Source: Saururus chinensis
Taxonomy: Eukaryota > Streptophyta > Magnoliopsida > Piperales > Saururaceae
DNA: 64,000 bases
Reading direction: 5' to 3'
NCBI GenBank assembly: GCA_035235625.1
Contig: CP141140.1
Coordinates: forward strand, 48,045,351-48,109,350
Position numbers and translations under genes: made by a program. The number at the start of each line of letters is the position of its first letter. Positions within the stretch are counted from its first letter, which is position 1. Shown here piece by piece: positions 39,401-51,400 of this stretch. The notes beneath the pieces were generated by a model that ran no database searches, was not told where the DNA came from, and worked only from the letters and a program-made list of their open reading frames with translations.

Positions 39401-42400
39401 GAAGAAAGTTGGGCGGCGGCGGTCTGGTGGGCTGGAATCATCCCTGGTTCCGCCCCAGCGTGCTCTTGGCCGGGGGTTTGGGTTCTCCTTTCGTAGACAC
39501 GTCCGTTTGCCATGGGACGAAAATCCGAGGAAAGGCGGCTTTGATACCAACTTGTTATGTCCCTGTGTGTGACTGTGATCCTGGGAGAGAAGTGAGGAAG
39601 AAGGTGACAGGAGGGAGTGGTTGATGTGCACTTGCTGGTTGCAAGTGCGATCTATCCAGAGAAGTGAAGGGCAGAAATTCAGAGGAGAAGAGTCGAACAG
39701 TGGAAGGGAAAAGATTAATTAATTTTTCATATCCCTAATTACAACGAGTTAGCCTACTTAAGGCCAATGCCCAACAGGCTACATAGAACATCCATCTAAC
39801 TACATAGGCTAAAACTAACTATTAACTGACTCATAACTGAATTAAAGCAACAATGTGCATACTAACATAGGTGCCTACGTGCACTTATTATCATAACTAC
39901 TAAAGTAACTAATGTAACTGCAGATCATAATAGGCATCCTGTGAAGTTTAGCTTCATCATGCTCAACAACTTGTTTTGTAGAATAAGGACGGCCAAGAGG
40001 CGAAAAATGAGCATATTTGGAGAGATGATAAAAAACCACCATAACAACGCACTTGCCCTTGACTAGAGGTAGGCCATCAATGAAATCCATAGAAATATCC
40101 TCCTAGATGTGGTTGGGTATGGGGACAGGACAGAGTAAACAGGCTGGAGAAGTGGTGAGGACCTTGACATGTTGACAAACATCACAAGAAGCAACAAAAT
40201 TATGAACGTCCTTAAATCTGCGTCAATAGCAATTCTAGGAGATACAAACCGGCTGGATTAGTGATGAGGGCCTTGACACGTTGACAGACATCACAAGAGG
40301 CCACGAAATTATGAACGTCATTCTTAAGTGCGCGTCAATAGAAATTCTGGGAGATACACTCATAAGTGTGAAATTGCACCTCATGTCTGGTGGGAGGAGT
40401 GGCATAGAAATGACGTAGGAGCTCTTGGCGCAACTGAGACACCGGTGGCATCCATAAGCAATCCCGCCAAAGAAGGAGATCATCGAGCAAAACAAAAGGC
40501 TGTGAGCAAAGAGGGTCAGCCCAAAGTCATGAAATGAGGTCTATGGTCTCTGGATCCTGCTAATAGGAGCTGACCAAGTCTGACAAGAAGGGAAAGGTAG
40601 GCACTGATAGCACGGAGAGTTGGAGACCCAACGACTAATAGGATAACACATCAACTGTCTGATTTCTTGTAATTGAGTTTATAGTCATAACCAACAAGCT
40701 TGGAGACCCATCTTTGGTAAGTAGTGGTGACAACCCGTTGATCTAAGAAATAATGAAGACTATGGTGATCTGTTTGGATAAAGAACCGTCTGCCCAAGAG
40801 ATAAGGTCGCCACTTGGTGATTGCATGGCAAATCGATAACATTTCCAACTCATAGGTAGAGCGCCATGATATAGCAATTGGGCAGGCACCTTGCATGAGA
40901 ACTGCCCCCAATCCACTGGAAGTAGAGTCAAATTCCAACACAAAGGCCTGAGTAAAGTCAAGAAGGGCGAGAACATGCGGCGTGGACATGGCAAGCTTCA
41001 ACTTATCAAAGGAGTCCTCGGCCTTGGAAGTCCATATGAAGGCCCCTTAAGGAGAGATGTAAGGGGGCCGACTAGTGACCCATAATCTGAAACAAGTGGC
41101 GATAATACCCCATGAGTCCCAAGAACCCCCGAAGCGCATGAACGGTGGTAGGTGTTGGCCAGTTCAGGACGACTTCAATCTTGGAGGGATCGGTGGCCAT
41201 GTCACCTGCCGAAATGACATGACCTAAATAATCAACCTGTGGTAACCCAAAAGTACATTTCGATTTCTTAATGAATAAATCATGTGCAGGTAGAGTAGAG
41301 AATACCGTCTGAATGTGTTGTAGATGATCCGACCAAAAGCAGCTATAAATTAGAATATTGTCAAAGAAGACCAAAACGAAAATCTTAAGGGCCAAAAAAT
41401 ATCATTCATGAGGCTTTGGAAGGTGGCCGGTGTATTAGAGAGTCCGAATGGCATGACAAGGAATTCATAATGGTTGTTGTGGGTGCAAAAAGTTGTCTTA
41501 TGCACATCTGAAGAGTGCATCCGGATTTGGTGATACCCAAAGCGCAAATAGAGTTTACAGAAGACCCTTGCACCCGCTATCTCATCCAAGAGCTCTTTAA
41601 TGACCGGAATAGGATATTTATTGTTGATAGTGATTGCATTGACACGGTAGTCGACACAAAATCGCCACAAGCCATCCTTTTTGCAAACGAGGAGCATGAG
41701 TGAAGAGTATTGGCTCATGCTAAGCTGAATAATACCCACGGTGAACATTTCTTGCACAACTCTTTCAATCTCATTTTTTTACACCGATGCATACCAGTAG
41801 GGGCGAACATTAGAGGGAGGGCAGCCGGGTTGGATATGAATCTTGTGGTCATGTTAGCGCACCGGTAGCAGAGAAGAAGGCTCCATAAAGATACAGTCAT
41901 GTTTTGCCAAGAAAGAAGATAATTCCGGAGGAAGGGGACCCCCTTCATGCTCCGGTGGTGGCGAACTTGTAAAGAGAACCCACCGATTAGAGTGCACAAA
42001 ACCAAGAAGTTGGCTCAATAGCTGAATAGGTTGATCATTGAAAGTGAAATCCATGCAACTCTATTTGAAATCCTATGTCACTGGCCCGAGATCATGGAGC
42101 CACCCAAGCACAATATTGGCTTCTTTTGTAGGGAGAAAAAACAAATCAATGTGACAAGTATAACCTCAAAGGATAAGAGGAACAAAAGGACATACCCCAT
42201 TGTTCTGCAAATATCGCCCGTCCCCTATCAACACATCAAAAGAGGTTAACTACTGAATAGAGCACCCCAACTTCCTAGCCATGAAATCATTAATAAAATT
42301 GTGTACTGCTGTCAATGAGGACAATCACTGTCTGATGTTTCACCATGCCCTGTAAACGGAAGGTTCGGGGCTCATAAGATCCCAAAAAAACATGCATCGA

Positions 42401-45400
42401 GATCTCCGGGAGGACCTCTAGTTTGGCAGTCAAGGTGATGTCACTAGGGTCCAATCCATCCTCCATAATCAGAACCGATCCTGGACGCTTACATTTGTGG
42501 TCAGCGACAAAAATGTTCATCACAGTTAAAACAGCATCCACGTGAACGCCGGTCCTCCATTTGAGCAGGTGTAAGGCTGCAGACAGCCCCGATAGACAGA
42601 GCTGAAGAAGGGGTAGAAGATGGTCGTGCTACCGGTGGACCACAGCTGCCCTGTCGTAAGCGTACAAGGCTTTCCTCCTAAACACGGGCAAGGCCGATAA
42701 CCTGTCGAAGGGACGTAGGTTTAAACTGCTGGACTTCAGCTTGTATGTCTTCCCACAGCCCACTCACAAATTTCAAAAACAAGGACAATGACGTTCACTC
42801 AACTCAGGTGGCCAGTCGAGCAAAATCAGTCTAATAGGCCACCAGATTCATTCCTCATTTGTTTGGGCCAAAGCAAGCGCAAAGCTCAGTCACCAAATAG
42901 TCCCAAGTGATAACACCTTCATATTGTTCCAACTATTGCAACCATATGAAAGTGTCTCCCTCAAAATGGAAGGACGCCAAAAGCACCAATTGATCCGGGC
43001 TCATTGGAATTGTCTTCACCCGAATACTCGAGAAAATTGAGGCGCACAGTGCTGGCCTTTAGGGGTGGCCCATACAGGCCTTCCTCCAGCTGCTTCATCT
43101 GAATATAGCTCGTTGTCATGCCTTTGTGGAATAAAATGTGAGTCGTGGGCCCAGCAAGGCGGTGAAAAGGGCAGCTTGGTCCAACAGTCATCCGGTTGAT
43201 CAGACAGGCATCACTTGGGGCGGGGGCCTAGACCGAGGCTGCAGCAGTGGAACGGGGCTGCCCATGCGGAAGGACGGGCTGTGGAGGATGCTGCAGTAGA
43301 CACTCACTGTGAGGGCGTGTGACCAGAGAAGAGCTGCCAGGTGTCGTTGCAAGGGAAGGACTGGCCGTGAATGCTTCCACGCAGGTGGCTTGGTCCTTCC
43401 AAATCTGGTCCAGTGCTGCCTGCTCGTGGTCAGCCGATGCTCGGAGCTCTTGCCGGAGCTCTTGGAGGAAGAGGCGCTGGGACTTGGACACCTGATTCTG
43501 AATGGCAGCCAGAACTTGGTCCTTCAGTTGTGGTGTCCACCGGCGGCGCTTTGTTGGTGGTACTGTTCTGATTCTGCCGTTCATAGACTCGGTCTGTTTC
43601 CATGGGAAGAGGATCAAATGGCCCTGATACCAGTTGATATAATTGAAGTTGGTCTTGGGAGAATAAGGGAGAATGAGAGAGAAGTTGAAGGGAGGCCGGA
43701 GCCCTTGCCGAAGGAAAGGGCAACGAAAGGGAAGGCAGACGAGGGAGAAGAAGAGGGGTCGTGAGAGAGGAGAGGTTGATCGTGAGAGAGGGAGAGATTA
43801 GATCTGAACTTTCTTGCCTAACTTCCCAAATTATAATTAGTCTAAATAATGCCTACTGGCCCACATCATCTACCAATGCAATAACAAAAAACAAATAATC
43901 CTAATCAGAATTTATACTATGGCCTGCTAAGTGCAAATAAAGGGTAACCTAATATAAGGGGGGACACATCACAATAACAGGAATAAAAAGTGTAAAACCT
44001 CAATACTGTCATTCGGAAGCAATCTCTTTCTGACCTCCAAGCACCTGCCTCAACAAGTGAAAAGATAAACATCACAACAGACAATCAGAACTTACTGAAA
44101 GAAAAATGTAGATTCTACTTTCCATAACAAAAAATTTTCACCTATACTAGATTAGCAAAATTGGTAAAACATCAACAGACAACATCAGAATTTCACTTCT
44201 CACCCTTCCAAAAGATCCTGTGCTTCCTTAATATTCCCAACAGACTGAAGAGTTAAAGCCAAACTTTCAGCAGCAGCTGCAGTTTCCAGTGAATCCCATC
44301 CCTAAGATATAAGAACAAATAAAACAATGTGAAGAAAAGCTAACGGAAAATGTTTTCATAATTGGTAGCAAATCCAACTTGACAGTTAAAAATACCTTTG
44401 ACAGCTCCATAACATGTAATATTTTTCTTTGCCAATTCTCAGCCTCAGAAAGCCAATCAGATTTCAGCAATATCTACAAGAACAATCAGATGAAAACTTC
44501 ACATAAAGACTTTCTTGAAGTAGATATTTATGCATAAATCAAGCTTTGAACAGAATCATTTCATGTTACCAAAAAAGCCCAACAGAACTCAAATAGAGGA
44601 GAAAGATCAAAAGTCAGTTAGTATCAGTAAATTTTCAGTACAGAATTCAAGCCATAAAGCAACATCCCAGAATATTTAAAAATTTAGTTACTGGTTCAAT
44701 CTAAAACTGAAGAGCGGACTAACATGAAAGTCACATAATGCAACATGGCAGTTCAATTAAGCGATGCTACAGTAAATTCGACTTCTATGTTTCATCTGTG
44801 AGTTCCTCTCCATAAATACTTGCAAATAAATCTATGATTTTCCACACCTGAACAAGATATTTCATTCTTCGGATGCATGTAACAGATTCTCCGCGGCCAC
44901 CTTCCTGATAGTTTCCAGAAGAGTTAAAACAATAACCTAAAAATAAATCAGGAGATTCAATACCAAAATGAGAACAATAGTTGCATGAAGATATACTGCA
45001 GACCTCCAGGATCCTAATAGAATCCTGTATGAGTGCCACAGAGTCTTTTTCCTTGCCAAGAAGATTAAGAACCTGACAGAGAGTAGGCAGTGTTAACCCC
45101 CAAAAAGATACAATACATCATAGAGAAATATAGATTCAAGTGAATCACAAGCAACAAAGGAAGACAAATTATTACAGATCGTTACTACCAGATTTTCTCC
45201 GTTCTTGTTGCTTACAAAATTACTAAGACATAGAATTGTTGTCATCATCTTAACAGTTAAGAAAAGTTCATCAAGGTTTGCTGCAAGAAAACTTCAAAAA
45301 ATTTGTATTTATCATCTACTCTCTCACAATTTCTATAAAAGAAAAAAGAAAAACTAAAATATAGAATTCCAAAAATAATAACCTGCTGCACGTCGATGAC

Positions 45401-48400
45401 TAATACAACATGTCAATCGAACAATACAAGCCAAACACCACTATTTTTTTTAGTACACCACCTCAAAATTGGATGCCCATGTTTGTAATAGAGTTTTTAA
45501 CAAGAAATCCTTAAACCATGATACTATTATTTGTAATTAATATCTAGCTTTTGCTATATTGTTTTCTCTACAGAGCCTCTGAATTGGTCTGATGTGCACA
45601 TGTTCAGAAAAATCCAAATGGTCACAATCTAGATCTTAATTTTTAGAAAAATTGATGCTAATATTAAACTGTACTATAAATCTCATTATTAATTAAAAAT
45701 TGATGCAGTAGCTTTGCAGTGGCAGGATTAACAGAATTTACTGATAAGGGCAAATGAGTCATTCTGCTTCGAGTTCAGTTCAGTTAATGAAATAAATGTC
45801 ATTTAAGGGTAAGCTTGTCTTTTCCTGAAGCTTCCGAATAGTTATTTCAAATTTTGAACAGTGGATCTGGAAGCATAACAAGGAATCAGTTGAAATGAAA
45901 GGGAAACTCTTTTGAAAACTGAAAAATTGATTAGCTCGTTGCAGATGGAGCTCTGCTCAACTAATCTCATCAATTTGGGATTGCTTCGTTGTGGATTCAA
46001 CCAGGAAATTATGTTTTAGCTTGTGGATTCAAGCCTCCCAGGTGGGTTCCTGGATTTATATTTCCTGTTTTGTTCTGATTGATGAATTCCTATTGAAGAA
46101 ATTACAGTTCGAAGTTGTATTTGAGTGTCAACTCTGTTTTACTGAATTTTGTTGCTTAAGAAGATAGTGAACTGGAAAATTGATGCAGCAGACAACAGGA
46201 GGCAGCAAGGCTCAACAGAAATCTCACACAGAAAGCTATCGATATCAGGAAATCACAGTAACACATAGGAAAATGGAAGAGGACTAATAGTCTTTCTATT
46301 CAGATTTTCTGGCATACAAGGAATCAAAGCTTGAATCCACAAGCTGATTGCTACAAAACAAAAAGAAAATTACAGGTTGAATCCACAACCCAGCTCAAAT
46401 CCATAAGTATACAAAGAAATAGGAAAATTTCTGGAATCAGCAAGTTCTTCACATTCGAATGTCCCCTTCTTCAGTCCTTTCCTTCCTTCTTATTCCCTCT
46501 GGCCTCCTCCCTTGCACAACAGACTCTCCGACATTCTGTTATAACAAATTATGGACAAAAGTCAAGATTGCCTCTCCCAATTGTTCCTGTCTAAACAGCC
46601 TATACAAGCTGGGACAAAAATACCCTTGTTTCCTTTTTTTGCAGGGAGCCAACTGGACAGGCTGTGAAACAGGGATTAATCTACTAATCTGGGATTAGAT
46701 TGAGAGGCTGAGAGGGCTGAACTATCTCACTACATCAGTCCCTCCCTCCCAAAAGAGGCTTGTCCTCGAGCAAGATAGCTTGTGTGCTAGCAGTCTCCGG
46801 AGGAATTGGACCATACAGGGAGATCCACTGCATATGCATTGTCATTAATAAAGTGTAAAATCTAAAATGGTCCTATCTTCTGAGGGGTGAGTTTATTGTG
46901 ATGGCCAATTGGGAGTCTTTCCTTTCGTAGAAAGACCATAACATAATCCCCCACTTGAAACAGTTTGGATCTTCTCTTTTTATCAGTTGCGGCCTTGTAT
47001 GGGCTGTGACATCCATCATGTGCTGCCGGACTGTTTGGTGGACTGATATGAGGTCTTGAACAGTTTTGTAGGTAGTGCTTGACTCTCCCACTTGTTTAGG
47101 CAGTTGGATTAAGTCCAATGTATGGCAAGGTAGGAACCCATAAAGGATCTCAAATGGTGCTTTGCTGGTGGACGTGTTTGGTATAAAGTTCTCAGCTTGT
47201 GCAAGGACTAAATCCCATTGTTTAGGAGCATCAGATTTCCTAAGATTTGATTGACCACTTTAGTTTGGCCATCACTTTGGGGGTGGCAAGTGCTGCTAAA
47301 TTGTAGAGAAGTACTTAATCTCTTCCATATAGACCTCCAAAAATGACATAGAAACTTGTTGTCCCTATCCGATGTAATCGACTTTAGTAACCCATAAATT
47401 CTCACTATTTCTTTGAAGAATGGGGTAGCCACATGTGAAGCATCGGAAGTCTTCATACAAGGCACAAAGTGAGCCATCTTTGATAATCTATCCACCACCA
47501 CAAAGATGGAATCCACTCTCCTTTGAGTTCTTGGTAGCCCTAGGACCATCCCAAGGTCTATGAGGAATTGGTAAAGGAGTGTAAAGGCCGGTATTTTGAG
47601 ATGTTCCTTTGGCTTGTTGATATGTTTAATATTGCTGAATAAACTGTTGAACATTTCTTAAAAGAGTAGGCTAATGATACATTTCTTTGAGAAGTATCAT
47701 AGTTTTGTCTTCGCCAAAGTGTCCTGCTAGTCCTCCACTATACATTTCCTTTATAAGTTGTTGGCGGATAGAGGAAGAGGGAATACACAACTAGTTACCT
47801 TTGTATAGGTATCCTTCCACAAGATAGTAATCTTGGATCGGTTGGTTGCTTTGAGAACACAACTCCCAAATAGCTCTCAGCTCCTTGTCATCGGGATAGA
47901 GCTCTTTTAGGCAATCAAAGCACAAGTATTCAGTCCTCAAGATAGGGCCACTCTTCGACTCAAGGCATCGGCCGCCTTGGTCATTGTGTTGAATCTATGC
48001 TTGATAACAAAAGTATAGTCTTGCAACTCACATATCCACCTTGCAAACAATCTGTCCACTTTTGTTTGGCTTTGTAAATGCCTCAAAGAATCATGATCCG
48101 TATGCAATACAAACCCCTTAAACACAAGGTAATGCCTCCACTGTTTCAATGCTTGGATCAAAGTAAATAGTTCCAACTTGTAGGAGGACCACTTCGTTCT
48201 TGCTTTATTCAGCTATGCACTAACAGGGTGTTAGTTGTTCTGAATTTTAAATTACAATTCATTAATTTCAAAATATAGTGTTAGTTCGGGATTTCATACG
48301 TGCATTTTAAAATATAGCGTTAGTTGTTTAAGATTTTGCATGCGAGTTTCAAAAAGCAACGCTAGTCAATTAAGTTATGATTCCGAAAGCCCAACATCTA

Positions 48401-51400
48401 AAATGCATGCGGATGCCCCATTTGTATGTGTTGCATGCTTTTCCAATTACAACCTCTCCCCCTGGTAATTGGAAATGCACGAGCAAGGACACACTCCTCT
48501 GCCATCTCCTTCCTGCGCATCCATGTCAACTAGAGCGATTTCCTTCAATCAACCTGTATGTATTCTCCCTCTCCCCCATCTCTTCTCTCCTTCCTCTCCT
48601 CTAACGCAGTCATCTCCTTCCTCCCCTCCAATGCAACCATTTGCTTCCTCCCCTCATGGCATCACAGTCAGGCTGGTCTCCGAAAGCCTTAGTTGGACAT
48701 CCCCGATGGAGCTGCGGGTCCTTCGTTAACTGGAGTGGGCGGTGCTGCTATCGTCAATCCGGATGGGGCACCACTTCGTGCAAGAACTTGTCGACAACAC
48801 CAACAAGATTGTGTTGATGGTTCTGAAGGATGTTTCGCTATGGGTAATGATGAGGACTTCTTTGGAGCTGCTCAAGTTCATCATTCCCAATGGGTTTATT
48901 GTCGTGGGCCAAGCTTGACAGGGGTAAAGGTGTATGATGAAGAAAATTGCTTGGACTTCATGTTGGTGGCTTATATCCAGCAGAAGGTCATGATCCCATT
49001 GAAGAAGATTATGCGGAAGGTAAATATGGGGGTAGCCATTATGGGCAAGTATGTGGAGAGACTGCTTACTGTTGGTGGATTTGTCTTCATATTGATATTA
49101 ATCGAAAGAAGGCTTTGTCACCCATTTTAGGATGGCTGTGATTTGTGAGTTTTTCTTGGACTAGTTCAGCATTCATGAACAGGGCATTAGGAAGTGAATT
49201 GTGATTATTTTCCCTTTGAAAACACTTTGCTCTTTGCAATGTCTTTTGAGCAATTAATGATGGGCAATGCTTGTGAATGGGAAGTTCATCTTATAGTGAC
49301 TTTGTTGAATTTTACGGAGCAAGATGGGCATGTATGGTGTAAGGCTGAAAGTGTTATGCTTGCCACCTATTCAAAGAAATAACCAAGCTACCAGTAATTC
49401 AAGGTGCCTAATGCGTTGGTCTTATTTATATATATATGGTTTGTGTTGTAGCGAGCCTGCATTGACAATAGTTTCTATATGAATACCAAACACAAGCACA
49501 GAGAAAGATAGAATGATATCAAGGGCTAAAAAATGGGTGGGCCATTTAGATGATTACCCAATTGAATTTTTTTGGATTATGAAAGAAAAAAGGAGTATTG
49601 TTGATCATTTTGTTTTCTTGAATTCAGTGACAAATTCTGGTGTTTGTGCTTCAATTCCGAATCACTTCGTTGATTAGTAACTTATAGCTTAAAGTACTAT
49701 ATTAGTTTTACCATTTAGCATTTTACTTTCTGTACTCCCAATTGCTTCAAAATTTACACTTCTAATTTGGTTGAGATAGAGATATCTCATTTATAGAAGT
49801 TTTCTTCCACTAACGTGCTCTTTTTACTTTTAAATTTTGTAGTTCTCTTTTTATAAAAACCTCATTGGATAATATTGGTTTTTAGGATAATGGATATTAG
49901 ATAGTATCAAGGAGCTGATAAATGAGTCCTACGGATTAAATTTTTATTTTTATTATCTTATTGTAGATTATTTATTCATTTTTACTTATCTAACTAAGAT
50001 TTGTGGGGAAATATTTTATATCTTGTGTTCAGACGAAATTTGGATTTCCTAGGGTATTATGTCATGCATTTTAAAATCTCAGGATTTTGGTATGCATCCT
50101 GAAATCAACTGTCTAAAATGTAAGATTTTGGTCTGCATTCTGAAATTGAGATTTTGAAATACAATAATTTAAAATACAAAATGACTAACGCCCTATAAAA
50201 TAAGAGATGGGTCTACCTTCTTGAGTCAAAACTGTCATTATGCCCACTCCGTAAGCGTCACATTCAACCTCAAAAGTTTTGTCAAAATCAAGGAGGGCAA
50301 ACACTGGAGCTTGAGTGAGCCTTTGTTTCAGCTGATTAAAGCTCTCTTGGGCTGCTTGAGACCACACAAAGCGATCCTTTTTCATACACTCAGTCAAGGG
50401 ACATGCTATAGTGCTGAAATTCTTGATAAATCAACGATAAAAGGTAACCAAACCATGAAAACTGCGTACCTCACTTGCTGAAGTCTTGTATGGCTTCAAT
50501 CTTGCTTTGGTCCACTTGAATGCCCTTGGAATACATAACCCAAGAATACCAGCTCGTTGGTGAAGAATGAGCACTTTTTTAGATTTATATACAAAGAATG
50601 ATATTGGAGCACCTCAAAAACTTCGGCCAACTGTTGTGCATGTTGTTCATCTATGTTACTATAGACCAAAATGTCATCAAAGTATACCACAACCGATTTG
50701 CCCAAAAATGGCTTCAAGACTTGAGTCATAAGTCTTATGAAGGTAAGAGCATTAGATAGCCCAAAGGGCATCACCAACCATTCAGATCAACCTTCCCTTG
50801 TCTTGAAGGCTGTTTTCCGCTCATCCCCGGGCCTCAACTTGATTTCATGATAGCCACTTCTAAGATCAATTTTGGAGATGGTGGCACCAGTCAACATGTC
50901 CAACATGTCATCAAGTCTAGGTATTGGGAACCTATACTTCATGGTCATCTTGTTAATAGCCCAACTATCCACGCACATCCACCAACTCCCATCTTTCTTG
51001 GGCACTAACAAGGCCAGAACCGTGCATGGAATAAGGCTCTCTTTGATCAATCCTCTTGCCAAAAGATCTTCCACTTGCCTTTGTAACTCCACATGCTCAG
51101 TTGGGCTCATGCGGTAGTGTGGCAAGTATGGGAGATTAGAACCCAGTATGAGGTTAATTTGGTACTGAATTTCCCTCATATGAGGCAACTCCAAAGGAAG
51201 TTCTTCGCTGACCAGCTGCTTCTATTTCTCCAAGAGGGCCGAACTTGCTGCAAGTGACTTTAAATCTCAAATTTCAGCTTCTTTTCTTCAGCCTAGTTGA
51301 CCAAGAGGTACACAACTTCAGCGGTACTTAAGTCTTTGCAGTTTTTAGTCACTAATAGAGTAGTCTTAGCTGAATTCTTGCTGGTTGGCTGCAATTCTAT

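Larger units (their letters stand above)
34372..39932 (-). mobile_element. Reina-like chromovirus, younger copy, nested in another
   Basis: A fossil element with both LTRs, PBS (TGGTATCAAAGC), polypurine tract and a perfect 5-bp duplication GGCAT (34367-34371, 39933-39937). Parts in order on the minus strand: gag about 38.1-39.5 kb, protease 37.7-38.1, reverse transcriptase 36.9-37.6, RNase H 36.3-36.7, integrase 35.4-36.2, chromodomain about 34.9. The target is the integrase region of the older related element at 39.9-44.0 kb. The LTRs differ at about 2-3 percent by eye, so it is younger than the 17.9-kb element, perhaps about 1 million years. The coding part is nevertheless broken in roughly eight to ten places. 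Confidence 0.9.
39938..43979 (-). mobile_element. Older Reina-like chromovirus, 5' two-thirds
   Basis: 5' LTR, PBS (TGGTATCAGGGC), gag (about 42.6-43.6 kb), protease (42.3-42.5), reverse transcriptase (41.4-42.0), RNase H (40.65-41.2) and part of integrase (39.94-40.6) are recognisable on the minus strand. The younger element interrupts the integrase, and about 35-45 bp of the same integrase region continue on the other side (about 34325-34366). The rest and the 3' LTR are not found. It is highly degraded (more than ten breaks), clearly older than the insert. Its LTR starts 19 nt inside a host intron. Confidence 0.82.

Noticed and set aside
48693-49130. 145-codon plus-strand frame as a host gene
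   Set aside because: It lies wholly inside a TIR transposon in an old LTR element, has no recognisable domain, and neighbouring frames look equally good; kept only as possible cargo.
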